A stretch of 64,000 nucleotides of DNA from Natronospira proteinivora (GTDB lineage: Bacteria; Pseudomonadota; Gammaproteobacteria; Natronospirales; Natronospiraceae), in the NCBI RefSeq assembly GCF_024170465.1, contig NZ_JALJYF010000001.1, forward strand, positions 1,054,001 to 1,118,000, given 5' to 3'. The translations under genes and the position numbers were made by a program. The first letter of the stretch is position 1. Each line of letters opens with the position of its first letter. Below the pieces are notes generated by a model. It searched no databases. It saw only the letters and a program-made list of their open reading frames with translations, and was not told the origin of the DNA. This document shows positions 42,780 through 51,137 of the stretch, one piece after another.

Positions 42780-44068
42780 GCTGCTTGTCCCCCGTCCTGC
42801 TGGCGCAGCATCTGTTCCAGCAGCCGTCGCCCGGCCTGGCGCAGCCAGTCGGCCACGGCAGCATCGTCGAGCGACGGCTCGCCAAGGCCTTGCCAACGCG
42901 GGTCGCGGGCCCGGGCCATCAACCGCTCGCGGCCCTCGGCCAAAAGACGCCGCCGTGCCTCGCTATCTCCATCACTGTCCAGCAGCAAGAGACGACGGGC
43001 CAGCAGCCCGGCCGGGTCCTGGCGGTCGGCGAGTTCGGCCAGGGGAATCTCCGGCAGGGTATGGGGAATCAGTTTTTCAATGAAGTAGCGGATCGAGCTG
43101 CCGCCGGGACTCACATTATTGGCCCCCTGGCGTTCGCTTTCCAGAATGGCCAGGGCCTGTTTGCCGAAACGGCTGCGGCCATTAAGAGTGACGCGAAGCC
43201 CGACGGCATCAGGCGGCCTGAAGGATTGACTGATGCGGGCATCGATCTGCCGCAAGCACTCTGCCAGACGGCTACGAACTGCTTCGGCTTCTTCCAGCTC
43301 AGTGAGATCGAGCTGCAGGGGTTCGAAGCGGATGGGAGCCAGAACCCATTGCTCCAGCGACGCCAGGCGGCCGCGCTCGATTTGCAACAGCCAGGGACCC
43401 CGGTCACCGGCCTCGCCCGGGTCCATGCCGGAGACCGACCCCAGATAGCCGGAAGGGTTCTCAAGGGAGAGGGCATCGGGCTTGTGAATATGGCCGAGCA
43501 ACCAGCCATCCAGGCCGGCGCCCCGCAGCTCGGCACTGCTGATCGGGCCGTAATGGCTGCCCGGTTGGTCGCGGTCGCAATGCAGCAGGCCCAGGTTCAG
43601 ACCCGGGCGTCGTTGGAAGGTCTGCCCGGCCAGCGGGCTGTCATGCACCTGCTTGCGGGGAAAGGACCAGCCCCAGAGGGTGAGGGTCTCGCCGGCTTGC
43701 TCCAGCGACCAGGGCTCCCACTGGCCGTTGGCACCGATGAGTTCGAAATCAGGCAACTCCCGAACCAGGCGTGGCAGGACCTGCACATCGTGGTTGCCGG
43801 CCACGCCCACCACCCGGATACCGGCCGAGGCCAGCCGGGCCACCCCTGCATGGAGCTGGCGGCCAGCCTCGTAGAAATCATCCTCCCGTTCCACCACATC
43901 GCCGGCCAGGGCAACCACATCCACGTCCTCATCGATGGCCGCATCCACCAGCCGGGACCAGGCCACAGCCGGGCTCAACTCACCGCCCTGCTGGGTCAGA
44001 TCGTCCGGCAGGCGGGACGGCCGTCGCCCCAAATGCATGTCGCCAACCGCCAACAGTTTCAAGCTCAT
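42776..44068 (-). CDS. YhaO/SbcD-like metallophosphoesterase (DNA repair exonuclease)
   Basis: This calcineurin-like phosphoesterase of 430 residues has motifs in order: GDMHLG (Asp10, His12), ALAGDVV, GNHDV, a later LLHCDRD and LLGHIHKP. These give the two-metal active site of Mre11/SbcD/YhaO. A capping and helical C-terminal region (~300-430) would contact the ATPase. The start is ATG 44068 with AGAAGG seven bases upstream. It overlaps the YhaN-like gene by four bases. Nuclease activity on DNA ends is inferred from the family. Confidence 0.9.
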   Translation of the reverse strand: MSLKLLAVGDMHLGRRPSRLPDDLTQQGGELSPAVAWSRLVDAAIDEDVDVVALAGDVVEREDDFYEAGRQLHAGVARLASAGIRVVGVAGNHDVQVLPRLVRELPDFELIGANGQWEPWSLEQAGETLTLWGWSFPRKQVHDSPLAGQTFQRRPGLNLGLLHCDRDQPGSHYGPISSAELRGAGLDGWLLGHIHKPDALSLENPSGYLGSVSGMDPGEAGDRGPWLLQIERGRLASLEQWVLAPIRFEPLQLDLTELEEAEAVRSRLAECLRQIDARISQSFRPPDAVGLRVTLNGRSRFGKQALAILESERQGANNVSPGGSSIRYFIEKLIPHTLPEIPLAELADRQDPAGLLARRLLLLDSDGDSEARRRLLAEGRERLMARARDPRWQGLGEPSLDDAAVADWLRQAGRRLLEQMLRQQDGGQAA

Positions 44069-44157
44069 CTTGCATCCTTCTCTTGATCGTCGGCGCACAG
44101 GATACCGAATAAGGCGACAGGGATTGTCGTGAAATCGCCCTGAACAACAGTCAGTCT

Positions 44158-46251
44158 TTATCCGACCCGTCGTCGGCCGCCCAGTAGCCCGGCTACCGCC
44201 AGCAACAGCATGGCGGCCAGTAAGGGATCAAAGCGATCAACCACTTTTGTTTGTCCGGCAAGCGGGCCCCTCTGGCTGATACTGCAGCCAAAGCTCGAAG
44301 ATGAGCTGTCGGCCGAATCACGGGCCGGTGCAGAGACACTCACCGTGCGGCTGGTCTCCGCATTCTCATCGGCTTCATTGTTCACAGTCAGGGTGACGGT
44401 GTATTCCCCACCCTGGGGATATTCATGGCTGATTTGCTCACCCTCGCCCGTGCTGCCGTCACCAAAGCTCCAAGACAGCGATTCAATACCTGTTGTCCCG
44501 CCCTTTGAATCCGAAGCATCGAATTCACAGGACAAGTCATGACAGTCATAACGGAAACTGGCAATGGGCTGACTGGCCTGGCCATCCCGGGGCAGCACCT
44601 GACGGTTATTCGCAGTATCCGGATCATGCTGATCGGAAACCGCCCATACGATCAAACCCTCATCCACTGCCTCGTCTGCTTCTGCTGTCAGGTCCACCAC
44701 AAAGGACGCCCCCGTGGCCAACGTGCCATAGCGACATCGCAGTACCCGCTCGCTGCTGTCACACGCCCCTGGCTGCTCGCCCGTAACAGCCAGTTCTCCA
44801 CTGGCAGGCAAACTGGCCACGAACTCCACCCCCGATGCATCTTCCGGCCCCAGGTTCTCAACCGTTATCCGGGTACTCAGGGCAAAATCCTGCCCATTCG
44901 AGCCATGGGACTCAATCATGCCGCTGACTGAAAGGTCCGCACCATCGTCACTGTCTTCAGGCAAGCGGGGTCGTACAACGAACAGACCGTCCTCAATATC
45001 AGTGAACACCACCGTGCCGCTCTCAAACCAGGGATAGTTACTCCAAGTGCCACGAAAGGTGTGCTCTTCGCTATCGGGCTGGGTATCCAGATACGCCGCT
45101 TCCACGGGTCGATCCGGCGTACTGACATCCAGAATCCGGAGTCCGCTGGTGTAGTTGCTCTGATAAAGGTAATCGCCACGGACATAGTTATTATGGGCAA
45201 TGGCAAGATCCGGGCTGTAGTACTCATAGGCCAGTTCGGGGGCCGCCAGTTCCGCCACATCGAACACCAATGTACGGGTGCGGCTATTATCGTTGAGATC
45301 AGCGGTCTCATCATTGAGATAGAACCAGCGATGATCTTCACTCAGCCAACCCTGGTGGGTATAACCGACCCGGGGATAGTCGCTTCGACTGATTAGCTGG
45401 GGTGAATCATGGTCACTCACATTAACCAGCGTCAATGAATCTTCATTGCTGTTAAAGCAGATTTCATCCCCCTGAAAGCCTTCATCCGGGCCTTGATAGA
45501 TCACGCACTGGGCATCATGGGTATAACCATCCCCACCGTACCCCCCTGCATGACTGGGCATCAGCGGGTCCGACACATCCACGAAATGCGGCCCGCCATT
45601 GTAGTTGTGCCGGGCATCAGCATTGCTGGTCCCCACGGCATAGGCCATACCCGTCTCGCTGTTGAGCTCGAGATTGTGGGCGTTGCCAAAGCCATCATAA
45701 TGGGCATCTTCATCAAAGGTTTCGGGAGCGCCCGACTCCACATCCAATAGGCGGGTAAGATCAAATATCTGCAAGCCATGACCTGCTTCTTCACTGACGA
45801 TCAGAGCATAGTGTTGGTAAACCTTGGCATCGCGCCAAGCGCCTCCGGGGGCATCGCAGTCGTCGTGGCAAAACAGCCGTGCATCCCGACCATGAACCGG
45901 TTGTTCTGTCTTCTGCATGGCCAGGCGTGGCTCACCGGGCCGGTGGGTGGTCAGGCTGCGGGTGGGCAGATCCCCCAGATAAACCGGACTGGCCGGATCG
46001 CTGACCTCCACGAAGCTGGTTCCACCGGAACGGCCCACGAGGGCAAATTCACGGCCCGAATCCGGATCGGTCCAGCCCCAGACATCATTCAGGCTCTGCC
46101 CTTCGCCACCGATCTCTTCAATCGGCATAAAGGCGGCCAAATCCACCCGGCTACAGGGATAAGGCCCTGCCGTACCGTCTTCGCAGGGTTGTTCCCCCGC
46201 AACGGCGAAGGAAGACAACAATAGGGCCGTGATTGTGATGGATATACGCAT
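44158..46251 (-). CDS. Surface protein: choice-of-anchor B beta-propeller, DUF11 and PKD domains, CTERM-like tail
   Basis: This exported protein has 697 residues and is very acidic. A signal peptide (1-18) precedes a LVIVD-repeat propeller of the choice-of-anchor B family (~20-430, with blocks such as FVEVSDPASPVYLG and LRILDVSTPDRPVEAAYLDT). A DUF11-type domain (~445-550) and a PKD domain (~560-640, WSFGDGSTGEGEQISHEYPQGGEYTVTLTV) follow. A Ser-rich linker, a Cys and a hydrophobic helix ending in GGRRRVG form the C-terminus. That tail resembles CTERM-type sorting signals that are cut and relocated to the outer surface. Its function is unknown; adhesion or extracellular enzyme support is possible. 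The start is ATG 46251 with GGGGGGAG upstream. Confidence 0.85.
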   Translation of the reverse strand: MRISITITALLLSSFAVAGEQPCEDGTAGPYPCSRVDLAAFMPIEEIGGEGQSLNDVWGWTDPDSGREFALVGRSGGTSFVEVSDPASPVYLGDLPTRSLTTHRPGEPRLAMQKTEQPVHGRDARLFCHDDCDAPGGAWRDAKVYQHYALIVSEEAGHGLQIFDLTRLLDVESGAPETFDEDAHYDGFGNAHNLELNSETGMAYAVGTSNADARHNYNGGPHFVDVSDPLMPSHAGGYGGDGYTHDAQCVIYQGPDEGFQGDEICFNSNEDSLTLVNVSDHDSPQLISRSDYPRVGYTHQGWLSEDHRWFYLNDETADLNDNSRTRTLVFDVAELAAPELAYEYYSPDLAIAHNNYVRGDYLYQSNYTSGLRILDVSTPDRPVEAAYLDTQPDSEEHTFRGTWSNYPWFESGTVVFTDIEDGLFVVRPRLPEDSDDGADLSVSGMIESHGSNGQDFALSTRITVENLGPEDASGVEFVASLPASGELAVTGEQPGACDSSERVLRCRYGTLATGASFVVDLTAEADEAVDEGLIVWAVSDQHDPDTANNRQVLPRDGQASQPIASFRYDCHDLSCEFDASDSKGGTTGIESLSWSFGDGSTGEGEQISHEYPQGGEYTVTLTVNNEADENAETSRTVSVSAPARDSADSSSSSFGCSISQRGPLAGQTKVVDRFDPLLAAMLLLAVAGLLGGRRRVG

Positions 46252-46376
46252 TGACTCCCCCCGGAGATTGATCGATAAATCATGAATTGGAGCTTATCAT
46301 GAAGACCTCGCTTGATCCCTTCCGGGCAGGCAGACACAATGACTTGCCCACATCCCGAAAAGGCTATTCTGATCCC

Positions 46377-46694
46377 ATGGAACACTGCCCCTACTGCGAC
46401 ACCCCCATTGAAGCCGGTGTTGTGGTCTGTCCCAAATGCCGGGCCGAGAAAGGCTATGCCATGCGCAGCAACGGCTCCATCCGCCACTCCCCCATGCCCT
46501 GGCCGCTGGTGGGTCTGCTGGTACTGTGCAGCTTTTCCGTTGCCGCCGTCCTGATTTACACGGGGATTCTTGGCCTGATGGAGGAAGCCGATATCTGGGG
46601 GATCGTGGTCATCCTGCTGGGGCTGCTGTTTATCGTGCTGGGCGGCATGGGGCTCAGACCGCAAAGACCCAAATGGTTTCGCCCCTACCGATGA
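46377..46694 (+). CDS. Zinc-ribbon membrane protein
   Basis: This small protein of 105 residues starts with a zinc ribbon (CPYC at 4-7, CPKC at 18-21) and continues with two transmembrane helices (PLVGLLVLCSFSVAAVLIYTG and IWGIVVILLGLLFIVLGGMG). The basic end RPQRPKWFRPYR is probably cytoplasmic. Its function is unknown; such proteins often help membrane-protein biogenesis. The ribosome site is weak, and an in-frame ATG at 46287 exists, but the ribbon at the very N-terminus favours ATG 46377. Confidence 0.75.
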   Translation: MEHCPYCDTPIEAGVVVCPKCRAEKGYAMRSNGSIRHSPMPWPLVGLLVLCSFSVAAVLIYTGILGLMEEADIWGIVVILLGLLFIVLGGMGLRPQRPKWFRPYR

Positions 46695-46721
46695 TTTATC
46701 TCACGCCAATGAAGGGCCATC

Positions 46722-46973
46722 ATGTCACTGGATTTTTTTCGCCTTAGCGACCGAACCGTTCGACGGCTGCGTATCACCTTCATCGCCCTGATTGTCCTGT
46801 CGCTCGCCGGCCTGGGCATTTTCCTGCTACTGGATTGGTTGGGGCTGAGCACATTGGAACACCCTGCCGTATTGCTATTGGTCGGCATGCTGCTGATTGC
46901 CGCTGTTCTTGAGTTCGGCCTGGAGAGCCTGCGCCAGGCCGGACGCCATGAAGACGGGTGGTGGCGTCCCTGA
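46722..46973 (+). CDS. Small two-helix membrane protein
   Basis: This protein of 83 residues has two predicted helices (FIALIVLSLAGLGIFLLLDWL and AVLLLVGMLLIAAVLEFGL), a basic N-terminus and a short Trp-rich end. GAAGGG lies six bases upstream of the ATG and the gene begins 27 bases after the zinc-ribbon protein, so it is probably cotranscribed. I do not recognise a family. Confidence 0.6.
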   Translation: MSLDFFRLSDRTVRRLRITFIALIVLSLAGLGIFLLLDWLGLSTLEHPAVLLLVGMLLIAAVLEFGLESLRQAGRHEDGWWRP

Positions 46974-47155
46974 CCCACCCGAAATAAACTCAGTGCACCA
47001 GGGCTAACTGCTTGCGACCACCTTAGCTTGGCCTGATATGTCGATTCATCCTCACGCAAATGCTCCCTATGCGTCGAATTCCAGTGCAGTCGTGCCATAA
47101 TGCCGATTGCTTGCCTGAAAACGGTTTCAACAATCGCCTGAAGGGAGGATGGACA

Positions 47156-47839
47156 ATGCGTGAGCCCAAATGGATGGTCCTGGTGGCAGCCGCTGCACTG
47201 CTCATGGCTTGCAGCGACGATCCGGACACCGTATCGGTTTCTGGAACCGCAGAACGGGATTTCATGCCCGACTACTACGATTTACATCTGCTGCTGGAAG
47301 TACGCGGCGATGATCGCGCAGCACTCAGCGAGGAACTGGAAAGCAATCTAGATGCGCTGATGCGCGTAGCCCAGAACCACGGACTGGAAGAAGACGATAT
47401 TCGGGCCTGGGAAGTGCAATTGCGGCAGGAGAGCCATTATGATGCCGACGAACAACGCCGGATCATCACCGGCCTGCGACTGTCCCGCGAAGTTCGCCTG
47501 CGAGCGGATGCCGATCAGGACATGGGACGGCTCATCCGCGAGGTATTGGTGACGGAGATGACGCAAATGCGGCGCATTCAACCGGGCCTGGAAGACCGGG
47601 ACAGCCGTCGCCAGACCCTGCTGGGCGAAGCGGTGGAAAATGCCCGCGCTCAGGCTCAGGCCCTGGCGCTTGGGGACGACCGTGAAGTGGGACGCCTGAA
47701 GGATGTCCGTCTTGCCGGGCCTGCCGGGCCCGGCTTGCGGGCCCATCAGATGACGGATCAGGAGGACGCCTCGGTGAGTTTTGAACCCGAGCCCATCACG
47801 ATTTCGGCCCAGGTAGAGGCGGTTTTCGTACTGGATTGA
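47156..47839 (+). CDS. SIMPL-domain (DUF541) lipoprotein
   Basis: This protein of 227 residues has a lipoprotein signal (lipobox LMAC, Cys19). A SIMPL/DUF541 domain follows, starting VSVSGTAERDFMPDYYDLHLL and ending in LLGEAVENARAQAQALAL, EPEPITISAQVEAVFVL. Members such as BP26 and YggE form periplasmic multimers and are linked to oxidative-stress protection. ATG 47156 has GGGAGG seven bases upstream. It stands alone, with ~180 bases before it that hold nothing recognisable. Confidence 0.88.
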   Translation: MREPKWMVLVAAAALLMACSDDPDTVSVSGTAERDFMPDYYDLHLLLEVRGDDRAALSEELESNLDALMRVAQNHGLEEDDIRAWEVQLRQESHYDADEQRRIITGLRLSREVRLRADADQDMGRLIREVLVTEMTQMRRIQPGLEDRDSRRQTLLGEAVENARAQAQALALGDDREVGRLKDVRLAGPAGPGLRAHQMTDQEDASVSFEPEPITISAQVEAVFVLD

Positions 47840-47919
47840 TCAACATTGCTGTGGAACCTGACGGACGGCGCAGCGTCTGAAGCAAGAAAGCATGCCCTTG
47901 CCCCGGAGAGGCAAACATC

Positions 47920-48405
47920 ATGAATTGGAAATTGCTGATTCCCTTGATTGCATTGACGGTGCTGGCAGCGCTGGCCGCCATGGTCTGGTCGTCCAGTGGC
48001 GAAGAAACGGACGGCTCAACCCTGCCGGAGATGACGGTTTACAAGACGCCTGAATGTGGCTGCTGCAGCCTGTGGGCGGATCATGCCGAGCAAGCCGGAT
48101 TTCCGGTAACGGCCCGGGACGTTAGTCACCGTGAGCTGAACGGGAAAAAGGCCGAGGCCGGCCTGCCCCATGGGCTGGGTTCCTGCCACACCACTTTCGT
48201 GGACGGCTACGTCATTGAGGGTCATGTGCCGATCGAGCAGGTTGAGCGCCTGTTGCAAGAACGCCCTGATGCCCTGGGGCTAGCCGTCCCCGGCATGCCA
48301 GTGGGTTCCCCCGGCATGGAAATGGGCGACCGGCAGGACCCCTACGAAGTGGTGAAATTCGATGCTGAAGGAGGGACTGAGGTATATGCCCGCTACCCTC
48401 AGTAA
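47920..48405 (+). CDS. DUF411 metal-binding protein
   Basis: This exported or membrane-anchored protein of 161 residues has an N-terminal hydrophobic segment (3-23). The DUF411 domain includes VYKTPECGCCSLWADH (Cys46, Cys48, Cys49) and GSCHTTFVDGYVIEGHVP (Cys89). These cysteines bind copper in related proteins, and DUF411 genes often lie in copper or mercury resistance loci; here there are no such neighbours. A Met-rich region near the C-terminus (PGMPVGSPGMEMGD) could be another metal site. Confidence 0.88.
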   Translation: MNWKLLIPLIALTVLAALAAMVWSSSGEETDGSTLPEMTVYKTPECGCCSLWADHAEQAGFPVTARDVSHRELNGKKAEAGLPHGLGSCHTTFVDGYVIEGHVPIEQVERLLQERPDALGLAVPGMPVGSPGMEMGDRQDPYEVVKFDAEGGTEVYARYPQ

Positions 48406-48478
48406 ATGATGCATTCGGCCGGATTTTCAACGCTCAAACTGTTGACAAAATGGGTAAGCCAAGGCTGAAAACCCGGCT

Positions 48479-49017
48479 TGTGGAGAAATCAGCTGTTTTT
48501 TCCGGACTTTACATAAACGATTTCAAAAGACGCCCAGCCAATCTCCCACAATCGATTCAACCGCCCTCAAAACACCACCATTTATTTATTTCATTCAAGT
48601 AGTTATAAAGCATCTCCACCCAACTCGGGTGATACCGACCGTCAAATTCGGGAAATATTCACCTTGTAAGTCTTCCACAAAATCTGTGGATAAGTCTGTG
48701 AATAGATGCCGCAAACGGCATTCCTGACCACTCCTCATTTGGATTGGCGATTTTTTAACCACTGGGTCTTTCGGGCGGCTTAAACCCCGGTCCTGTTTTT
48801 CTTCCCCATTTTCTGTGGATCACCCTGTGGAAAACCTCGAGAAGCAGGCGCTCTCTCCCCATCCGTTTGGAATGGCGAAAGATTGGCCATTGTTGCCAAT
48901 TCGCCACAGTAGTCCGAATCAACCATCCAGAGATCACTTTCCGGTGGGGCCTGCCCCACACACCGATGCCCGGCTATGCCACACTGTGCGCCATCCAACC
49001 ACCCACCTTGTGAACAA
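48479..49017. other. DnaA-box cluster: candidate replication origin or DnaA-titration locus
   Basis: The 626-base gene-free stretch 48406-49031 holds one perfect DnaA box (TTATCCACA on the minus strand, 48685-48693). Five boxes have one mismatch, all in the same orientation: 48479-48487, 48697-48705, 48814-48822, 48826-48834 and 49009-49017. A two-mismatch box is at 48671-48679. An AT-rich segment (48580-48612) could unwind. Neither dnaA, dnaN nor gidA is in the window, and GATC sites are few. Confidence 0.5.
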
Positions 49018-49031
49018 CTTGAGGACAAGCA

Positions 49032-49418
49032 ATGGAAGCAGGATTGAAGCATTTGCACATGAGCCTGGCACTACTCAGCATTCTTGGTTTCCTGGCCCGC
49101 GGCGGATGGTTGCTGGTCACCGGCGAGAAACCCCAGCACAAGCTAGCCAGAATTCTTCCCCATGTAGTGGATACCTTTCTGCTGCTCAGCGGCATTGCCC
49201 TGTTGGCCGCCACCAGCTGGGTTTTCCTGACTCAACCCTGGATGCTGAGCAAGTTCGCCCTGCTGGTCTGTTACATCGGCTTCGGTGTGGTGGCTTTCCG
49301 GAGTCAGAGGCCGGCCATGCGCTGGGGGTTTTTCTGGCTTGCCGTGCTGACCTTCCTACAATTGATGGTCACGGCCTTCAGCAAATCACCGGCCGGCCTC
49401 CTGCTCACCTTCCTTTGA
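49032..49418 (+). CDS. SirB2-family membrane protein
   Basis: This inner-membrane protein of 128 residues has four helices and the SirB2 layout: KHLHMSLALLSILGFLARGG, KLARILPHVVDTFLLLSGIALL, SKFALLVCYIGFGVVAFRS and FFWLAVLTFLQLMVTAFSK. Despite the old name (regulator of Salmonella invasion), homologues are widespread in non-pathogens, and the biochemical role is not known. It begins 15 bases after the last DnaA-like box. Confidence 0.88.
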   Translation: MEAGLKHLHMSLALLSILGFLARGGWLLVTGEKPQHKLARILPHVVDTFLLLSGIALLAATSWVFLTQPWMLSKFALLVCYIGFGVVAFRSQRPAMRWGFFWLAVLTFLQLMVTAFSKSPAGLLLTFL

Positions 49419-49424
49419 GGGCTC

Positions 49425-49730
49425 CTATCCAGCTGCGCGGGCGCCACCGCCGCCACCATCCCCGGGCGGTGGCGTCCAGCAATTGGAGATTGCCTGGCGG
49501 GTACCTTCGGGCAGATCCCGGCTGAAATTCAGGTATTGACGCCGACCCCGCCCCATAACCTCTACCCGACCACTTTGCACGCGGTGAAGCCGGGCAATAT
49601 CCCGGCACCCGGCCAACAGTGCCGCGGGAACCCAGCCACGGGTTTCGACTACCTGACCGCCGGAGAAACGGATCATTCCCACCACGCCCCTGAGGCGGGC
49701 GATCAGACTGGGGGCTCGCTTTACCGTCAA
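49425..49730 (-). CDS. DUF3634-family protein
   Basis: This protein of 101 residues matches the DUF3634 pattern: IRFSGGQVVETRGWVPAALL, CRDIARLHRV, SGRVEVMGRGRRQYLNFSRD and LPEGTRQAISNCW. A Gly/Ala-rich end follows. Most relatives have an N-terminal membrane helix; here only a basic, moderately hydrophobic segment is seen. The TTG start at 49730 is supported by AGGAG seven bases upstream. The Gly-rich C-terminal codons double as one arm of a hairpin facing the convergent SirB2 gene. Confidence 0.75.
   Translation of the reverse strand: MTVKRAPSLIARLRGVVGMIRFSGGQVVETRGWVPAALLAGCRDIARLHRVQSGRVEVMGRGRRQYLNFSRDLPEGTRQAISNCWTPPPGDGGGGGARAAG
49439..49477. terminator. Hairpin inside the 3' end of the DUF3634 gene
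   Basis: GGGCGCCACCGCC (49439-49451) and GGCGGTGGCGTCC (49465-49477) pair over 13 bases with one G-T wobble. It lies 21 bases after the sirB2 stop, wholly within the C-terminal codons of the convergent gene. No T-run follows on either side. Confidence 0.45.
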
Positions 49731-49952
49731 AATACGCTCCTGTTTTCTTCATCGACACGGGAACCGTGCCAAAGTCGGCGATAATCGCGCATATTTGTGC
49801 CCCCGACAATGGTCAGGCATGGCCCGAGTGAATAACCGCGACACTTATTATATATACGCGGATTGCGCATAAATGTTCCCAAATTGCAGGGACTTGCCCC
49901 GAATTGGCCGTCTCGGTAAACTGCCGCCTCGCATTTTGCGATGCATCCCGGT

Positions 49953-49971
49953 TCGCGGAATCGTTCCGCGA
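49953..49971 (+). promoter_or_regulatory. Leader hairpin upstream of the mrp operon
   Basis: TCGCGGAA (49953-49960) and TTCCGCGA (49964-49971) form a perfect 8-bp stem with a 3-base loop, 15 bases before the mrpE ribosome site. An AT-rich TTATTATATATA (49845-49856) farther upstream could contain the -10 of the operon promoter. Confidence 0.4.
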
Positions 49972-49997
49972 CATCCCGCTGCTTCAAGGAGCTGATC

Positions 49998-50480
49998 GTG
50001 CTGAAGTACACCGTCAGCCTGGCTGTCATTCTGGCCATCATCTGGCTTCTCTTCTCCGGCATGTGGACACATCCCATCATCGTGCCGCTGGGTGCGATAT
50101 CGGTCCTGCTCACGGTTTACCTGGCAGCCCGGATGAAGATCGTGGATCGCGAAGGCCATCCCCTGCACCTGTTGCTGCCCTCGCTCAAGTACTGGGCCTG
50201 GCTGCTGGTGGAGATCACCAAGTCCAATCTGGTCGTCGCGCGTCATGTGCTGGCCGGAGAGAAAAGCATCAACCCGAGGATGGCCCGGGTCAAGGCCAGT
50301 CAGAAAAGCGCCCTTGGCCGCACCATCTTCGCCAACTCCATCACCCTCACCCCCGGCACGGTCACCGTACATGTGCGGGACAATGAGATCTGGTTCTATG
50401 CCCTGACCGAAGAAATCGAACAGGGCGTAAAGAATGGTGAGATGGACCGTCGGGCCACTGAATTTGAGGGGGACGCATAA
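49998..50480 (+). CDS. mrpE: Mrp-type antiporter subunit E
   Basis: This membrane protein of 160 residues is homologous to MrpE/MnhE. Two N-terminal helices are followed by the conserved KYWAWLLVEITKSNLVVARHV, then SALGRTIFANSITLTPGTVTV and a cytoplasmic end with DNEIWFYALTEEIEQGV. The GTG start at 49998 has AAGGAG six bases upstream. It opens a ten-gene operon in which almost every start overlaps the previous stop. Mrp complexes exchange Na+ for H+ and support alkaline pH and salt tolerance. Confidence 0.92.
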   Translation: MLKYTVSLAVILAIIWLLFSGMWTHPIIVPLGAISVLLTVYLAARMKIVDREGHPLHLLLPSLKYWAWLLVEITKSNLVVARHVLAGEKSINPRMARVKASQKSALGRTIFANSITLTPGTVTVHVRDNEIWFYALTEEIEQGVKNGEMDRRATEFEGDA

Positions 50481-50779
50481 TGGAATTTGCCTTTATCGGT
50501 GCGGCGCTGGCTATTCTCGTCACCATGGGGCTTGCCCTGGTACGCGCCTTTATCGGCCCCGACACCTACGATCGGATCCTGGCGGTCAACGTATTCGGTA
50601 CCAAGACGGTCCTCATCATTGCCGTGATCGGCTTTATTGTGGGGCGGCCCGAGTTCATCGACATCGCTATTGTCTACGCCCTGATCAATTTCATCGGCAT
50701 CGTGGCCGTACTCAAGTTTTTCGAGTACGGCAGCTTTGCCGGGCAGTCCACCGACAAGCATGAGGGGGAAGACAGCTGA
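50480..50779 (+). CDS. mrpF: Mrp-type antiporter subunit F
   Basis: MrpF-like, 99 residues with three helices. The typical FIGPDTYDRILAVNVFGTKT loop lies after helix 1, then VGRPEFIDIAIVYALINF, where the conserved acidic residues line the proposed cation path. It starts on the last base of the mrpE stop (TAATG). Confidence 0.92.
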   Translation: MEFAFIGAALAILVTMGLALVRAFIGPDTYDRILAVNVFGTKTVLIIAVIGFIVGRPEFIDIAIVYALINFIGIVAVLKFFEYGSFAGQSTDKHEGEDS

Positions 50780-51108
50780 TGGAACTGTTCATCAATCTAA
50801 TCAGCGGCACCATGCTGGCTGTCGGCTCCCTGCTCCTGTTGATTGGCGGCGTGGGCCTGATTCGTTTTCCGGATTTCTACTCCCGGATTCAGGCCGCCGG
50901 CATTACCGACAGCCTCTGCTCCATCCTGATTCTGGTCGGGCTGATGCTCCAGGCTGACACCATCCCGGTGGCCGCCAAGCTACTGTTCACTCTGCTCTTT
51001 CTGCTGTTCACGGCGCCCACCGCCAGCCATGCCCTGGCCAAGGCGGCCCGTCACAGCAAGCTGGATCCCTGGCAGCCCGGGAAAGGGGGTGCGTCATCGA
51101 AACGTTAA
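50779..51108 (+). CDS. mrpG: Mrp-type antiporter subunit G
   Basis: MrpG-like, 109 residues with three helices. The hallmark is VGLIRFPDFYSRIQAAGITD and the end is TAPTASHALAKAARHS. It starts within the mrpF stop (TGATG). Its own stop lies inside the region that must encode the N-terminus of the following DUF4040 protein. Confidence 0.92.
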   Translation: MELFINLISGTMLAVGSLLLLIGGVGLIRFPDFYSRIQAAGITDSLCSILILVGLMLQADTIPVAAKLLFTLLFLLFTAPTASHALAKAARHSKLDPWQPGKGGASSKR

Positions 51109-51137
51109 TCGACATTATTCTGCTGGCCTTTCTGGCC

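Noticed and set aside
42785-44086. Long + strand open frame opposite the YhaO-like gene
   Set aside because: It is a mirror of the phosphoesterase in GC-rich DNA, with no start signal and low-complexity composition.
49405-49809. Longer minus-strand frame overlapping the DUF3634 gene
   Set aside because: Different reading frame, Arg/Pro/Gly-rich; the DUF3634 pattern is in the 49425-49730 frame.
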